Source of the DNA: Alitta virens
Taxonomy: Eukaryota > Annelida > Polychaeta > Phyllodocida > Nereididae
DNA length: 64,000 nt
Reading direction: 5' to 3'
Assembly: GCA_932294295.1 (NCBI GenBank)
Contig: OW028573.1
Coordinates: 14,590,155 to 14,654,154 of the forward strand
This document shows, in pieces, positions 46,415 to 58,040 of the stretch; positions within the stretch are counted from its first letter, which is position 1, and every line of letters begins with the position of its first letter. Position numbers and translations under genes: made by a program. The notes under the pieces were generated by a model. It had not been told where the DNA came from and did no database searches. It saw only the letters and a list, made by a program, of their open reading frames with translations.

Positions 46415-48637
46415 TTATGTAAGCAAATGATGATAGGGATATTTATAATGTACGTTAGGGTGTTGCTTAGAGGCCTGTTGATATGCATTGTCTTTGACAG
46501 ATGCTGCTGCCGCCTGGTGTTTAGCATCTTTATGGTCATGGTGACCAGCCAACAGGAAGTGGCCTCCAAAGTCATCATTTTTCTTTCCATCTTCGTGTTT
46601 CACTTCATGTTCTTCCTTCCGCAACCTTCGCTTAACGCTGTGGTAGTAGTTATTCTCATCGGCTTTGCCCTTGTTTGCAGTACCGTGGTGTCCAAGGGCA
46701 TTATTGTGATGCCCTGCAAAGTCACCATGTTTGCCTTGATGGGCGGCGTGCAACTGACCAGCAGCATGAGCACCATACCCATAAGGATTGTTGTAGCCAT
46801 GTTTATCTGAGTGGGTCAGAACTCCTCCTGCATTTTGTCCATAAGCTCCATAACCATTTCCCTTTGCAGCACTGCCTCCATGGCCCTGAAAAGAAATGGT
46901 ATATGTGTTTGCTAAGTTATTAGACCTGTATTGGAACACAAAAAACTCCATATACATCAAAATGACATAAAATACAAGCTCACACATGGCATATTACAGG
47001 AAAGGACATATGAGGTGCAGAAATTATTCTGATTTAGTAGTTAGATAGTTGGCTTTGTTAAAAATAAAGTCAAGTTATTTGAAATAACATAAATACAGAA
47101 AGTGTTCATAAAATTCATCAATAACTTACAGTATCAAACTTGTGCTTCTTGTCGAACTGTTTCTTGCCTTCATGGTGATCATAATCCTCATACTCTTTGT
47201 TGATTACTTCATGGTGGTTAACGAAAGCTCCATCTTTGTGAACTCCATCATACTGACCAGATTTGTGGGCTCCATGGGCAGCTTGCAGGGTGTTCCCAGC
47301 GTGTCCATGTTTGGAATAAGCATTGTGGTGACTTGAATGCTTGCCATCGTGAGCACCATGGCCATATCCAAGGGCGTCATGGGTAGATGCATGTCCCACA
47401 GCTTTGCCGTCACTGCCCTTGTCCGAGTACTGTTGGTGGCCACCCTCGTTCTTGGCTCCTCCATGGGCGTCAGCATAATGGGAGTGTGCTTTGGCCTCCT
47501 TAAATCAAAAAAATTAAATGAATAAAAATTTAAAAGTAAATAATCCTAATACAGTGTTTCTTCATGTCAATTTTAAGTAGCCATGTACAGCTACAAACAA
47601 CATGGAAATTGTGTACTTTAAAAATGATATCGGAGTATATGTAGTTATCCGGGAATATTTTGGTTCGTGTACATATCTTAAAATTTGCATACTTTGCATT
47701 TATACAGCATTATTGTACAGTTTTCAGTTTCTAAATTATTTTCCTTTATTGTTCATACCGATTGAAATAACCTTTAAGCATATTTTCCTTTACTGTACAT
47801 AGTTTGCATTTCTACTTTGATTATTTATTGAAATTATCTATAAGCATTTTTTCGTTGCATTGAAATTAGTCATAATTCACAAATTTAATCTTATACACGA
47901 TTTACTCACAACCCCCTTGTCAGACTTGTGTTTGATCTCGTGGTGTTCCTTGTTGTACTTGTGGTGTGTCGCCGTGTGGTACTCCTCGTGGTGCACATTA
48001 GCGCCACCACGTGCACGGGCGAAATTGTGACTGTGGTGTAGTCCGCCATGATGGCCGTTGCCTAGGTGACCAAATGCATGGTTGTGACCAAGAAGTGTCC
48101 CATATGCACCCTGCTGATAGCCACCTAGTCCAGGATGGCCAAAATATGCTGCAAGATGTGAAATAAAGTGGCTTAAAGGGTATGGTGCTGGTCATATGAT
48201 TGATTGATTGCACTCTATGACATCAGTTCAACAAAGGTTACATGTATCATAGTGCTGTTTAGATTAAAAATGTACAGTTGTAGATATCTATATGAATGTT
48301 GTATAAGATTAAAGGTTCTTTAGAAAGTTACGTATTCAGTGCTAAATTTAGTTTCATGATCATGATTTCTTGGCAGCATGCAATTACATGAAAGTCGACA
48401 GGACCTCATTCTGTTTATTTGATAAAATCCGTTAGAATTATTTACCACCGTGATTGTACAAAAATAATTATTTTTTAATCAGGGCGATGATACTATATTT
48501 CACATTTCTAATTTGAGTTCATTGTCATATGAATAATTGAAGGTCCTACAGACGCTTATTTTGCACTTACCGTGTAGGGGAACAAAGTTGGCCCAAGCGG
48601 ACGCAATGACAGTTGTCAGGAGCAGTAAAACTTTCAT
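46415..48637 (-). CDS. Secreted His/Gly/Ala-rich protein 1 (tandem family)
   Basis: Exons on the minus strand: 48637-48571, 48148-47910, 47498-47130, 46885-46415. They sum to 1146 nt (381 residues plus stop); intron phases are 1, 0, 0. Exon 1 is a signal peptide (MKVLLLLTTVIASAWA). The mature part has no Cys and is rich in His, Gly, Ala, Asn, Tyr and Lys; exon 3 alone has 21 His in 123 residues. Exon 2 ends with NKEHHEIKHKSDKG and exon 4 contains RKEEHEVKHEDGKK, two copies of one charged box. Exon 3 carries GGHQQYSDKGSDGK and KEYEDYDHHEGKK. Probably extracellular. A structural matrix, adhesive or metal-binding role is inferred from composition only. It is the closest of the three paralogues to the window centre and has a compact TATA promoter. 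Antisense open frames here are shadows of the repetitive codons. Confidence 0.88.
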
Positions 48638-48692
48638 GTTAATTCGGTAATCCTGTCCAATCATATGTATGACCAGAACGAGGACTGCACGT

Positions 48693-48735
48693 GCTTATAT
48701 GGCAACCACGTAACCTATGACCTAAAGAAGGTCAT
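48693..48735 (-). promoter_or_regulatory. TATA box and everted nuclear-receptor-type repeat, gene 1
   Basis: CATATAAG on the minus strand at 48693-48700, about 56 bases upstream of the ATG. Just beyond it, TGACCT-N5-AGGTCA (48718-48734) forms an everted repeat of nuclear-receptor half-sites. Position supports a real promoter; factor identity is inference. Confidence 0.55.
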
Positions 48736-48739
48736 AAAG

Positions 48740-50242
48740 CGCGCGTCGTGCGTCCTACGTCGCCCCAGGGCGCTCTAAGGGCCCGTCCGAACGTAGTGGG
48801 CTGCGCGCCCAGCTCCTTCCCATTCGTTGTCTGCCCAATTAAATTCCCGCCCTACATTGTCAATGTATGCAAGTCATAACAAACGCCAAAATTTATGAAA
48901 TATTTGATGACGTTCTGTTTGATTAGTTCACACCTTGCTTGACTGAACTGACAGGAAACTTGGTTTATTAAAACAATTGCAAAAGTACTTATTCCAACAG
49001 GGAATGTCCTCTAACTGGTGATACGTAGTTATGTGATGGACATAAAGGACTGACTAGACTTTGACTTGCACATTTGATGGTAATGTTGTCGAATTTTACT
49101 GCATTCTGTTTGTTATGATGTTAGCACTGCAAACTATATTGCATCACTTAATTTGTACACAGTTGTCAGATTCTGTATTCGAGACGTCAATTTGCACTGG
49201 GATAAAATGATCACAAAATAGCTGACACTATTTCAATCAACTCCTTTCCAGGCTGATTATAATACAGCTAGCTAGTATTGCTTTCTACTTTATTATTTCT
49301 ATTGATACACTCATTTAATCACATCGGTACATTTGTCTTTTTGCAGCCACTAGATTTGGAGAAAAGTCGGAGACCGGATCGGGTAATTTATTTATGTGGA
49401 ATCTGTAGTTTGAAGAAAAAAAAATTAAAAAAAGGTGCCCTATCTTGACTGGCACTGTTTCGCTTCACTCCAGCATCAAATGCAGAGCTTTTTCTGGTGA
49501 GGTGCTCTATTTGATTTGATTTGATTTGAAGCAAGTAAGCCTAATATAGATCTTCCAAAGAAACCAACTAAAAAACAAAGAGCATTGGCTGAGGTGTATA
49601 CCTAGAGAAATTAACGTAAATTCAGCTGAGATGCACATTGCCACTATGGATCAGGTAACTGTAGGGATCGAGCAACTTGGCTGTGCTGCTTGGCCCAAGT
49701 AAATTCTACAAGTTTCCGTCATCTAGAATTCACATTGCAGCCAAATTCACTGACTTGGAAACTAATTTCAGAGACGTGGAATCTAAACTCCAGATGACCT
49801 CATGTGAATCCAGGTTTGAGGGATTGCCTTGGCCAGTCCCATGGGAGTTCTGGGTTCATATAGGCCTAGGCCTAATGACGCCTTCTGGAGTTAAGCTTCC
49901 AAGTTTATGAGATTGATTTCCAAGTCAAATTTGCTGTAACGTAAATCGTATACAGGCAGTTATCCCTTAGGCTAAGTTGACTTGATAACTGCAACTTTAC
50001 CCCATCCCACTATGGCCAAGTGTTGTACAACAAAGTTAGGACCTACCCGATCAACTCTTCTAAATACAGTAGTTGTCTTTTAAAATGGGTGTAATGTCGG
50101 TGCGACCATTCGAAGCATTTGCACGAACTCTCTCTTCAAAGCTTCGTGTTTAATACACGATGCGGCGCTGCAGTTCAACCAGCAGTGCAAGTGATCGATA
50201 CCTGGCCATTTATAGCATACTTACCTGCAAGTGCAAATGTGA
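48740..50242. other. Intergenic, His-rich genes 1 and 2
   Basis: No gene. CG-rich promoter-side sequence to about 48850, then AT-rich. A segment at 49755-49890 resembles the foldback at 51224-51302 (CCAGTCCCATGGGAGTTCTGG). The 77-codon frame over it has no support. Confidence 0.45.
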
Positions 50243-50315
50243 GCCTCCATAGCTCAGTGGTTAGAGCACTGGTCTTGTAAACCAGGGGTCGTGAGTTCGA
50301 TCCTCACTGGGGGCT
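50243..50315 (+). tRNA. tRNA-Thr (anticodon TGT)
   Basis: A 73-nt cloverleaf read directly. Acceptor GCCTCCA pairs with TGGGGGC (one G-U). The D arm is AGCTCAGTGGTTAGAGC, the anticodon stem CTGGT/ACCAG encloses loop CTTGTAA with anticodon TGT, and the T arm is GTGAG-TTCGATC-CTCAC. Internal A box (TAGCTCAGTGG) and B box (GAGTTCGATCC) are intact. No intron. Downstream T-runs for polymerase III are weak. It could be a functional single gene. Confidence 0.93.
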
Positions 50316-51616
50316 AGAAGCAATATTACCTCGCTTCATTTTGGCTCGATATCTGCAATTCATGTGTGTAGCATTCCAGGAAAATTGCGCTGAGTCCAAC
50401 TATAGCATCAGTTTCTCTCTTGCTCTGTGGTCAGGATTGTAAAATGCCTTACTCAGCTGAATTGTATATGATTTAGGATGACACTTGATTTCATTTAGGA
50501 TTATACTTAGTTTCATTTAGGATGGTACTAAATTTCATAAGTATAATACTTGATTTCTTCGAGGATTTTACTTTAGTTTATGAAGGATGGTACTTTGGTT
50601 CACCGAATTCTTTATGCTATTAAAGTAGTATATAGGTGAAAGTGTTAAGAGGGTGAAGAACTCAATACAAAATCTCTTATGTAGGCCTATATAGCAGAAA
50701 TGCATGTAGAAAATTACTATGAAATTTTATTTCGTATGCTTTGTTGGATAATTTGTAATAATGTATAACATTTTGTGACAAGAAGCTCTGTTTCATTTCA
50801 ACACTCACGATGTTTCATTTCAACACTCACGATCTGGTTGTATTGTATTATATTGTCTTGTATTGTGCATTTTATAGTATTTTATAGTATTTTATTGTAT
50901 TGGATTGGATTGGATTGTAGCACTATCAGTTCTACTGCAGTCACTTGATATGACCAGCTGCGTGGAGCGTGGTGATGATATGATAATGCTTGGAATGAAC
51001 ATCATGTCATCATCTATTTAACCTGAAGAATTGGGTACAAATGTCACGATTCTAACCGATGACCGTCGGAGTAGGCCAGCTGGTCAAAACGTTAACCACA
51101 ACCCCACCCATTTCTCACTTGATTAATTAATATGTTCTCAATTTCTATTTTGAAACACGTAATTATTACTTAAGGTAAGGACTAGAATTTTCTTTTTTGT
51201 TACATAGACTTGGAAACTAGACTCCAGAGGAATCCAGGACTCCCATTGGCCGAGGGACTGCCTTATCCAATGGGAGTTCCGGATTCACCTGAATTCCTCT
51301 GGATAGGCCTATATCTGTTTGAAAGGAACATGATTAGAATAAGAATCTATTTTATTTAGTATCAATACATTACTATTGTTGTTAAAATTGAAAGGAAAAT
51401 ATTAATTGCTTTTATTTTTCTAGCCCAACTCCCAAGATATTTCACATCAGGTTTTGTTCTCCTTTTGTTTATCTTTCACGAAAGATATTTTTGGCAGTGC
51501 AAGTCCCTCATGGTGTGAACTCATAATCTTTTCAGTTCATCATTATATTGTTGTGGATCAACATGAATGTATGGTACGCATAAGTGGACAAGAATCGCTG
51601 TAGTAAAAACATTGAC
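50316..51616. other. Intergenic, with short satellites
   Basis: Several GATGGTACTT/TTTCATTTAGGAT type short repeats at 50470-50600 and TATTGTATT/GGATTGGATTG slippage repeats at 50850-50920. No gene. Confidence 0.45.
51224..51302. repeat. Short foldback repeat
   Basis: CCAGAGGAATCCAGGACTCC on the left and its near inverse on the right (GGAGTTCCGGATTCACCTG, then AATTCCTCTGG), with CCCATTGGCC and CCAATGGG facing each other around the centre. A related unfolded copy occurs near 49755-49890. Confidence 0.65.
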
Positions 51617-51622
51617 TTTATT
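51617..51622 (-). terminator. Polyadenylation signal AATAAA for His-rich gene 2
   Basis: TTTATT on the plus strand at 51617-51622, about 110 bases beyond the stop; a second candidate lies at 51680-51685. Confidence 0.55.
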
Positions 51623-51730
51623 GAGATTCAAGTCATGGTAGAGGCTTCTAATATAAAAGAATTTCACTGTTTTCACACTTTTATTACCCAAAGAATTTAA
51701 CATTAAGACAAAAATGGAAGGAACGAAAGT

Positions 51731-54700
51731 CTAATAGATGGCATGGGGGTAGTAAGGCTGGTGCTGGTAGGCCGCCTGGTGGACGTTGTTGTGGGTATAA
51801 GCATTGTCACGAGAGGCGCCGTAAGCAGCATTGTTGTGAGCCCCCTGGTGGCCATAATGGTTCTGGAGATTATGGTTCTGCCAGTAGTTGTCCTGGCTCT
51901 TGCCATCTTTATGGTTAATCTCATGTTCCAACTTCTGCACCTTCCTTGTCTTGATGTGGTAGGAGTTTCTCTCCTTATCGTTGACATTGTAAGCTGAGCC
52001 TTGCTGCTTGTGAGCATTGTCATAGTTGAGATGCTGGGCGCCATTTTGGGCAGCATGATCCTGGTGGGCCTGTCCGGCAGCATAGTGTGCGTTGCTATGC
52101 ACCTGGCCATGGGCACCCTTGCCAGCTCCATGGGCAGCACTGCTGTCATAACCCTTGGCAGTTTGGTGCTTGCTGTCATGACCAGCTGCGTGGTCGTAGT
52201 TGCTGTTGGAGTGACCATGGTCGGCAGCAGCTGAGTGAGCCTGGAATGAACAAAAAAAAATAAATGATTAATTTCGTATACTTCAAATAAATATGCTTTT
52301 GTGTGATTAGGACATGCCTTAGAACGCTTACAATTGTATTTCACCTAAATCATGAATTGTTACTTTTATTCTGTTTCTATAACCTTTTGCAGTGAATATC
52401 ACCAAGTAATTTTAGCTGAAGAAGCTGAAAAAGCTGAATCATTCTTTCTAAAGATGTATGTAAATGTATTTGTACATATTTGTGTATGGATACAACCCTC
52501 TAAAAATATAACGCCTTTGCATGTATTTTATGTATGATATTACCTTTTGGTAGTCAGTGTGAAGATCCTTCAGGTGCTTGACATCTTTGAAAGCATAGTC
52601 TTCGTTCTCTTTGGCAATGGTCTCCTCATGGTCAACGTAAGACTTCTGGTTGTGTCCTTGGGCAGCGGCACCAGCCACATGGTCATGGTGGGCACCATAC
52701 TTGCTGTTGCCAGTAATGCCATAGTTGGCATAAGCATTGTTATGACCAGCATTGTGGGCATTATGAGCATTCTGACCATAGCCATAGCCATAAGCACCCT
52801 GGTTGGCAATGTCGGACACATACTTACCATCGTGGCCTTTGTCAGAATGCTGTTGGTGGCCTCCTGACTGGTAAGCTCCACCTGCTGTCTGACCATACTG
52901 GTAAGCATTGGCACCGGACTGAAGCAGAAGAAGAATGCATTAAAGTGGCTATTTTATTGTCATTGACGTTATTATATTTCAATTACATGCACGTGATATG
53001 AACTGTGTGCTTTCATTGGACCTTAGAAATGACAAGTTAAGTTTCCTCGTTAATTCGCAAAACCCATTAAAAGATATCTGTTCAAGTGGCCCATGTCCTG
53101 AAATTTTAATTCTAGTAGCTACTGGAATAAAATGCTTAACAGGTTAAGAGTGGAAAATGTTCTATTGATGCAGCATCAGTTCCTAGAATATGATAAAGTA
53201 CTTCTGTTACTAAAATGCCTTCATCAGATGGCAACTGTCGTTGACAGATGTGATGCCTAACACTGCCCACTCATTCTGGACTTTTTTACATTGTTGCAAA
53301 AAATATATATGTCACTTTTTCAACATTCCAACTAACTTTTCCTGTTACATACACGTAGGCAACAGTGCGGCGTGGGGTCATTAAACCTGGGGTGCAACAG
53401 GTGGACACCCCAGCTGCAGCAGTCCAGCTATCATTTTGGCTTCCTTGCCATATTATTATTGTCTTTTGGCAGCTTTGAACCAAATTACAATAGGGATGTG
53501 TTTGCCAAAAGAGCTGACACCATCGGAATTTCCTGGTTGACCTTGAATGCCCTTTGGAATTGTCTGCTTGACAATCGAGGTCATAAAGTGGTCTTACATC
53601 CAAAATTATATTCGATGCCAACGACCCTCCAACAATGTGCCAAATTTTAGAAACAAATGAATATTAACGCATTCCCATTAAGAAATTGACCTTTATGATG
53701 ATATCTATGGCACCAATTCAAGAAATATAGTGAAAAAAAATAAGCTAAGCACTAGCAGTGAGCGAAGTGTAGGTGAAATAAACGGATAAAACGGGAGAAA
53801 AAGATAAAGAATGAAAATTTGAAAATAAATATGACAACAGGTAACCAATCAGTCATGCAACCTTGCAGAGAGGAGCTTGGGTGGCTTCTATTACAATGAC
53901 TCTTGGCCTTCGGGTTCGAATCATTCTCCCTGCACTGTTTATGAGCTAAATCTGTATCTAAGTAATTGGACTGTGAATGCATTGGCTGAAGATCCTGACC
54001 AGGCACTTTACATCAGCTACATTTTAACTGGATGTTACCTGTATTGCATGGGACGATAAAGTACTCTGTGGCTATGCTGAGGCAGGTAAAAATCCCACAC
54101 TTGGGGTAATTGGAGTGGGCTTCTCTTGTCTCATCTTGTCAATCAACCCTAGTAAGCGGCAAGTACTTGCCTTATAGAGGGCTGTACGGCTCTAAGCCTA
54201 ATCAATCTCAAACCCTGTCCTATCAGATGAGTGTGTGTGTGTGTGTGATTAGGGCTTTACGTCCTGTATTTCTGCACCAGTTGGGCTAATTAGGACAGGC
54301 AGAGATTATCAAAATGAAACGAAGGATGAAACAGCCATCCAACTTTTGCTCGACCGGGAATCAAACCCGGGACCCAGCGGTTGGAAGCCCAGAGCGCTAC
54401 CTCTGAGCTAGGCCCCCGCCCTATCCTATCAGATGAGAAATGAAGTGTACCATTGCTTACTGTAACAATAGGGTATATAAAAGACGTCATCATCCTTGGG
54501 ATTAACAGTACCTAAATATACTAATTATAGACTCCCAACATTACATAACATCATCACATCGCTCCAGATCATTCATATTCAGACAAATCGTGACCTTGGT
54601 ACACATATGGTAAACACAGGAAATGTGGATGGTTTGCCAAACCAACAGACCGAACCAAGCCCTACCTTGTGGTCATCAGCCTTGTGTTTGATGACTTTCT

Positions 54701-55593
54701 TGTCCTTGTCAACGTTGTGTTTCAGAGATGTGTAGTGGTCCTGATGATAGAGGTTGTGGGCTCCTTGGACCTGGCCAGAGGAGCTGTCCTTGTAAGCAGA
54801 AGCATCATTGCCATAGTCTCCCTTGTTATAAGAATTCTTTGCACTATGGTCATCGTAGTAATTTTTGTATGCTTCGTTTTGTCCATAACCATAATCAGCT
54901 GAAACATTTGAGCGCAAGAAATGACACGTGAGCCCCCAGGCCATTTGAACACCATGTTACATTATAGCCTAGATTCAAGCACTCGAATGTCTTAAGTAAA
55001 CTGAATGTTATGTGTCAATTATTGCCCATTAAAAGTCGCATGCATGTACCGAGCTAATAATGATTGGAGTTCTCAGGTGTGTCATTCTAATGTCTCATAG
55101 CACGTAATATATATACAGCTGTACTAGTAACAGAGAGAAAGTTCTAGAATGGACTGATCAGCTTTTGAATCATGTAGGTTGGATGTTTTGCATCACTAGA
55201 ATGTCACTTCTAGGAACAGTATTTTTTTCCCCCAGCAAGTAGAATTTAGATCTTTCTTAACTTTCAGTGACTACACTAATCTCCAACTCTCATATTTATA
55301 TGAATGCGTGAAATAATTTTAGACTTTTCTAACTACTGCCTTCACATTATGAATCCCAGTCAGGCTGGAAACAAGTTTAACCAGGTTCAATTGTATTTCC
55401 AATTCTCCTAATCATTGCTTACTATAAGTGTTACAAACTATAGGAAATGACAATCAATTTGAATAGCACATTTTAGTAAAGCATTCCAGCACTATCATTT
55501 TAAGGTTTGTAGATTTAACAAAGCATTCGACTTACCTGGGATGTATGAAGCTGCTGCAGCAGCAGCGCAAACCAAGAGGACCAGAGCTTGCAT
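51731..55593 (-). CDS. Secreted His/Ala/Asn/Tyr-rich protein 2 (tandem family)
   Basis: Exons on the minus strand: 55593-55536, 54898-54666, 52918-52544, 52240-51731; 1176 nt (391 residues plus stop), intron phases 1, 0, 0. Signal peptide MQALVLLVCAAAAAASYIPG. Exon 2 ends KKVIKHKADDHK; exon 3 has GGHQQHSDKGHDGK, the low-complexity run GYGYGQNAHNAHNAGHNNAY and KENEDYAFKDVK; exon 4 has RKVQKLEHEINHKDGK and ends HQPYYPHAIY. No Cys in the mature part; Tyr and His recur with Ala, Asn and Gly. Same architecture as the two neighbours, so a tandem duplicate. Intron 2 (52919-54665) carries a SINE-like repeat and a degenerate tRNA-like sequence. Role inferred as secreted matrix, adhesive or metal-binding protein; not assigned to a known family. 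Confidence 0.88.
53870..54212 (+). repeat. SINE-like repeat, copy 2
   Basis: Contains a B-box-like GGGTTCGAATCATTC in the head, then GGCTATGCTGAGGCAGGTAA, AATCCCACACTTGGGG, TCATCTTGTCAATCAACCCT and AAGTACTTGCCTTATAGAGG. Body shared with 15352-15580 and 57890-58040. In intron 2 of His-rich gene 2. Confidence 0.65.
54349..54418 (-). repeat. Degenerate tRNA-like sequence (SINE head)
   Basis: On the minus strand, GGGGGCCTAGCTCAGAGGTA, a loop with TTCC and GGGTTTGATTCCC resemble the A box, anticodon region and B box of a Gly-type tRNA. The anticodon and acceptor stems do not pair, so it is a tRNA-derived SINE head or tRNA pseudogene. Confidence 0.6.
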
Positions 55594-55636
55594 CCTGATG
55601 TCAGAGTGATTCTCTGGTCACTTTCATGCGCTCAGT

Positions 55637-55658
55637 TTTTATATGGCTTGTGACGTCA
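55637..55658 (-). promoter_or_regulatory. TATA box plus CRE, His-rich gene 2
   Basis: ATATAAAA on the minus strand (55637-55644), about 45 bases from the ATG, with a perfect palindromic TGACGTCA at 55651-55658 only six bases further upstream. Confidence 0.7.
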
Positions 55659-56868
55659 CGGGTCCTCGAGTGCACTATATGATGCTAGTTTCACAGCATT
55701 GCTGCAATTCCGACTCGAGTTTCCTGACAACCACGTAGGCTCATCCATCTCATGGCCTTAACAAGATGTCAGGTGTTGAGATTTAATTGATCATGGCTTG
55801 CAGGGAAGTCAAAATTTCCTGTGAACAAACAGCTTTTGGCAATTTATGATGGTATGGTCCAACAGGTCCCTCTTTATCCTGGAGAACTGCTGTGTACCTC
55901 AGTGGTTGTATCTACAATCATATATCGGCTAGAGTCACGCAAACCCCTGATAGATTCTGTTTCTTTTATTTCACTCGAACAAGTTTGACATATACAAAAC
56001 CATCATCTCCCCGTCAAGTACAAAGACAAACAATCAATTCATTAAAATGATTTAGGTCTTTATGAAAGGAAGGACGTGATGCTGTTTCATCTTTAGGTAA
56101 TTCCTGCAATGTATAAGTTCAAAATTTGACAAATTTAGTTACTTATTCAGAAACAATGTTTTACCGAGTTTCTGAACTGGAGGTACAATATATATCAGGG
56201 TGACTAGAATACCTAGCATTCACTGCTATTGAAGAATCAGTAACGATATCTTTCTATTAGCATTGGATCCCAAAAAATCTTGCAATAACTAAAACAACCC
56301 CTACCCCCCCCCCCCCCAGAAAAAATTGCCAAAAAGTAGGACCCAAGGAAGCCTGCAGATATATGATAAATTATCTTTCGGAAGAAAAATAATGTCACTA
56401 AATTTGTTTGTGGAAATAATTATTTTTTCCCTGTTATTGCCATTTCTATTAGTAAATATTACATGTCTTAATCAGGATACCTCTTTGCACTGCTAAGTTC
56501 CTCATAGAGGCATCGTGGCCCTACCTCCAGGTTCCAGAGGTCAAGGAATGTCCTCATGCACAGAGGCAGGGAAACAATGAGACCCAGAAGTGATGACCTC
56601 TACAAGAATACCGATGACATGTCTTACTGTTCTCTATTGTTTTTGGGAGAATTTCACACAATGGAGGTTTTCCTATACTCCTTATGGACATGTCTCTCTG
56701 GGATATTAATATGTCAGGTCGAGATTTCATGTGGGTTGCTGAGGTTGTTGAGCATATCGCATATTTCAGCAATCATGAATAAACGGAAGAAGGTCGAGGT
56801 GCCTTCCAAAGGCATTCAATGTAGTCTTATGTTGATTAGTAATAAACACAGGATGGTGATAAATTATT

Positions 56869-57036
56869 ACCATATTAATTTTCACATCTATCGGTTACAT
56901 TCCTATTGTACAATAATTATCATTATGACTTTACTGTGTATGCTGTTGAAAAACCATATTAATTTTCACATCTATCGGTTACATTCCTATTGTACAATAA
57001 TTATCATTATGACTTTACTGTGTATGCTGTTGAAAA
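56869..57036. repeat. 84-bp tandem duplication
   Basis: The unit beginning ACCATATTAATTTTCACATC occurs twice without change, starting at 56869 and 56953. Because 84 is a multiple of three, the open frame runs through both copies, but nothing indicates it is coding. Confidence 0.9.
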
Positions 57037-57413
57037 ATGCAAATCAACACAATATCGTCCAGAATTATAAACTCCCCGGAGTCACTTTGACTGGTAAATG
57101 GGCAAGTATAATCTTACAAGTGACACGAAGATGAATAAGGGTGACTGACTTAGAAGTAAGCCATAATTAGTAATGACATACATGATATTACTAAAAATTA
57201 CTAAACTGTTAGTTAAAACGGCTAGGAGGTCAGTCGATCTAGACATGGTGGCAAATGTCTAGAAGTTAATCAAATGTAAAGACAAAATAGTTAGATGCTT
57301 TGATTAAATTCAATGTGATTTTTTTCTTAATATAGAATGTTTAAAGATTAATATTAATGTGTTTAGGCATGTACAGTTAGTTTCATAAAATATGGTTGAC
57401 TCTAGACAGCTGT

Positions 57414-57548
57414 AGCGACCCATTAAATTTGATTTAATGTTCACTATGTAATATTAATAGATCTCTCCAGGTGGCCTCACGCTAGCGATAAAATAAATTG
57501 TAAATATTTTTTTGTTTGGCAAAATAAAAAGAAACTGAATCTGAATCA
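57414..57548 (+). repeat. Probable LINE 3' end
   Basis: GTAGCGACCC at the start and AAATAAAAAGAAACTGAATC followed by a second TGAATC at the end, a typical non-LTR retrotransposon 3' terminus with a short tandem tail. Confidence 0.5.
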
Positions 57549-57889
57549 TTCCCACTGCTGGCTTATAGTCAGCTAACACCTACCACCACAGAAAATATAT
57601 AAACCTTTTATAAATGTAAGAAATATATCTAATATATCGCAAATATGCATGCGCAATAGACATGCATATTTTCAACAAAGAATGACAAATATGCTTACTT
57701 ATGCACCAAATTGTGCTGCATGCACTATTAGATCTGGCTTTGAGTAGCCAGCTATAGCCAAACAATTTTGTTCAGGGGCAGGTAGCCATCGTATAGCAGA
57801 AGTTATTTAGCTTTGTCTAGGTTCAATTTGACAGACTATTTTTATAAAACTAACTGTATATTAATGTTACAGTGTGTACAACACAGCTT

Positions 57890-58040
57890 GGTCAATCGTA
57901 GGCCCCAAGTTAGAATTCGACTCCATAACCAGGACACTATCTATGAGTTATATTTGAATGGATGTCTTTCGCAGGAAACGCTTGGTCCTCAGTTTCTCTG
58001 CTGAGACAAGTAAAAATTCCACACATGAGGTAAAGAAGCA
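57890..58040 (+). repeat. SINE-like repeat, copy 3
   Basis: Shares CCTCAGTTTCTCTGCTGAGA, CAAGTAAAAATTCCACACAT and GAGGTAA with the copies at 15352 and 53870; head contains AGAATTCGACTCC as a decayed B box. Confidence 0.55.

Noticed and set aside
49677..49910. 77-codon plus-strand frame
   Set aside because: Overlaps a repeat related to the foldback at 51224-51302.
51703..52344. 213-codon Thr/Met-rich minus-strand frame
   Set aside because: It lies out of frame over exon 4 of His-rich gene 2; its composition is the frame-shifted image of GCN, CAY and AAY codons.
54349..54418. Functional tRNA-Gly(TCC)
   Set aside because: A and B boxes are recognisable but the anticodon and acceptor stems do not pair.
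56556..57134. 192-codon plus-strand frame with internal repeat
   Set aside because: Its length is due to the 84-bp tandem duplication, which preserves frame by chance; no coding features.
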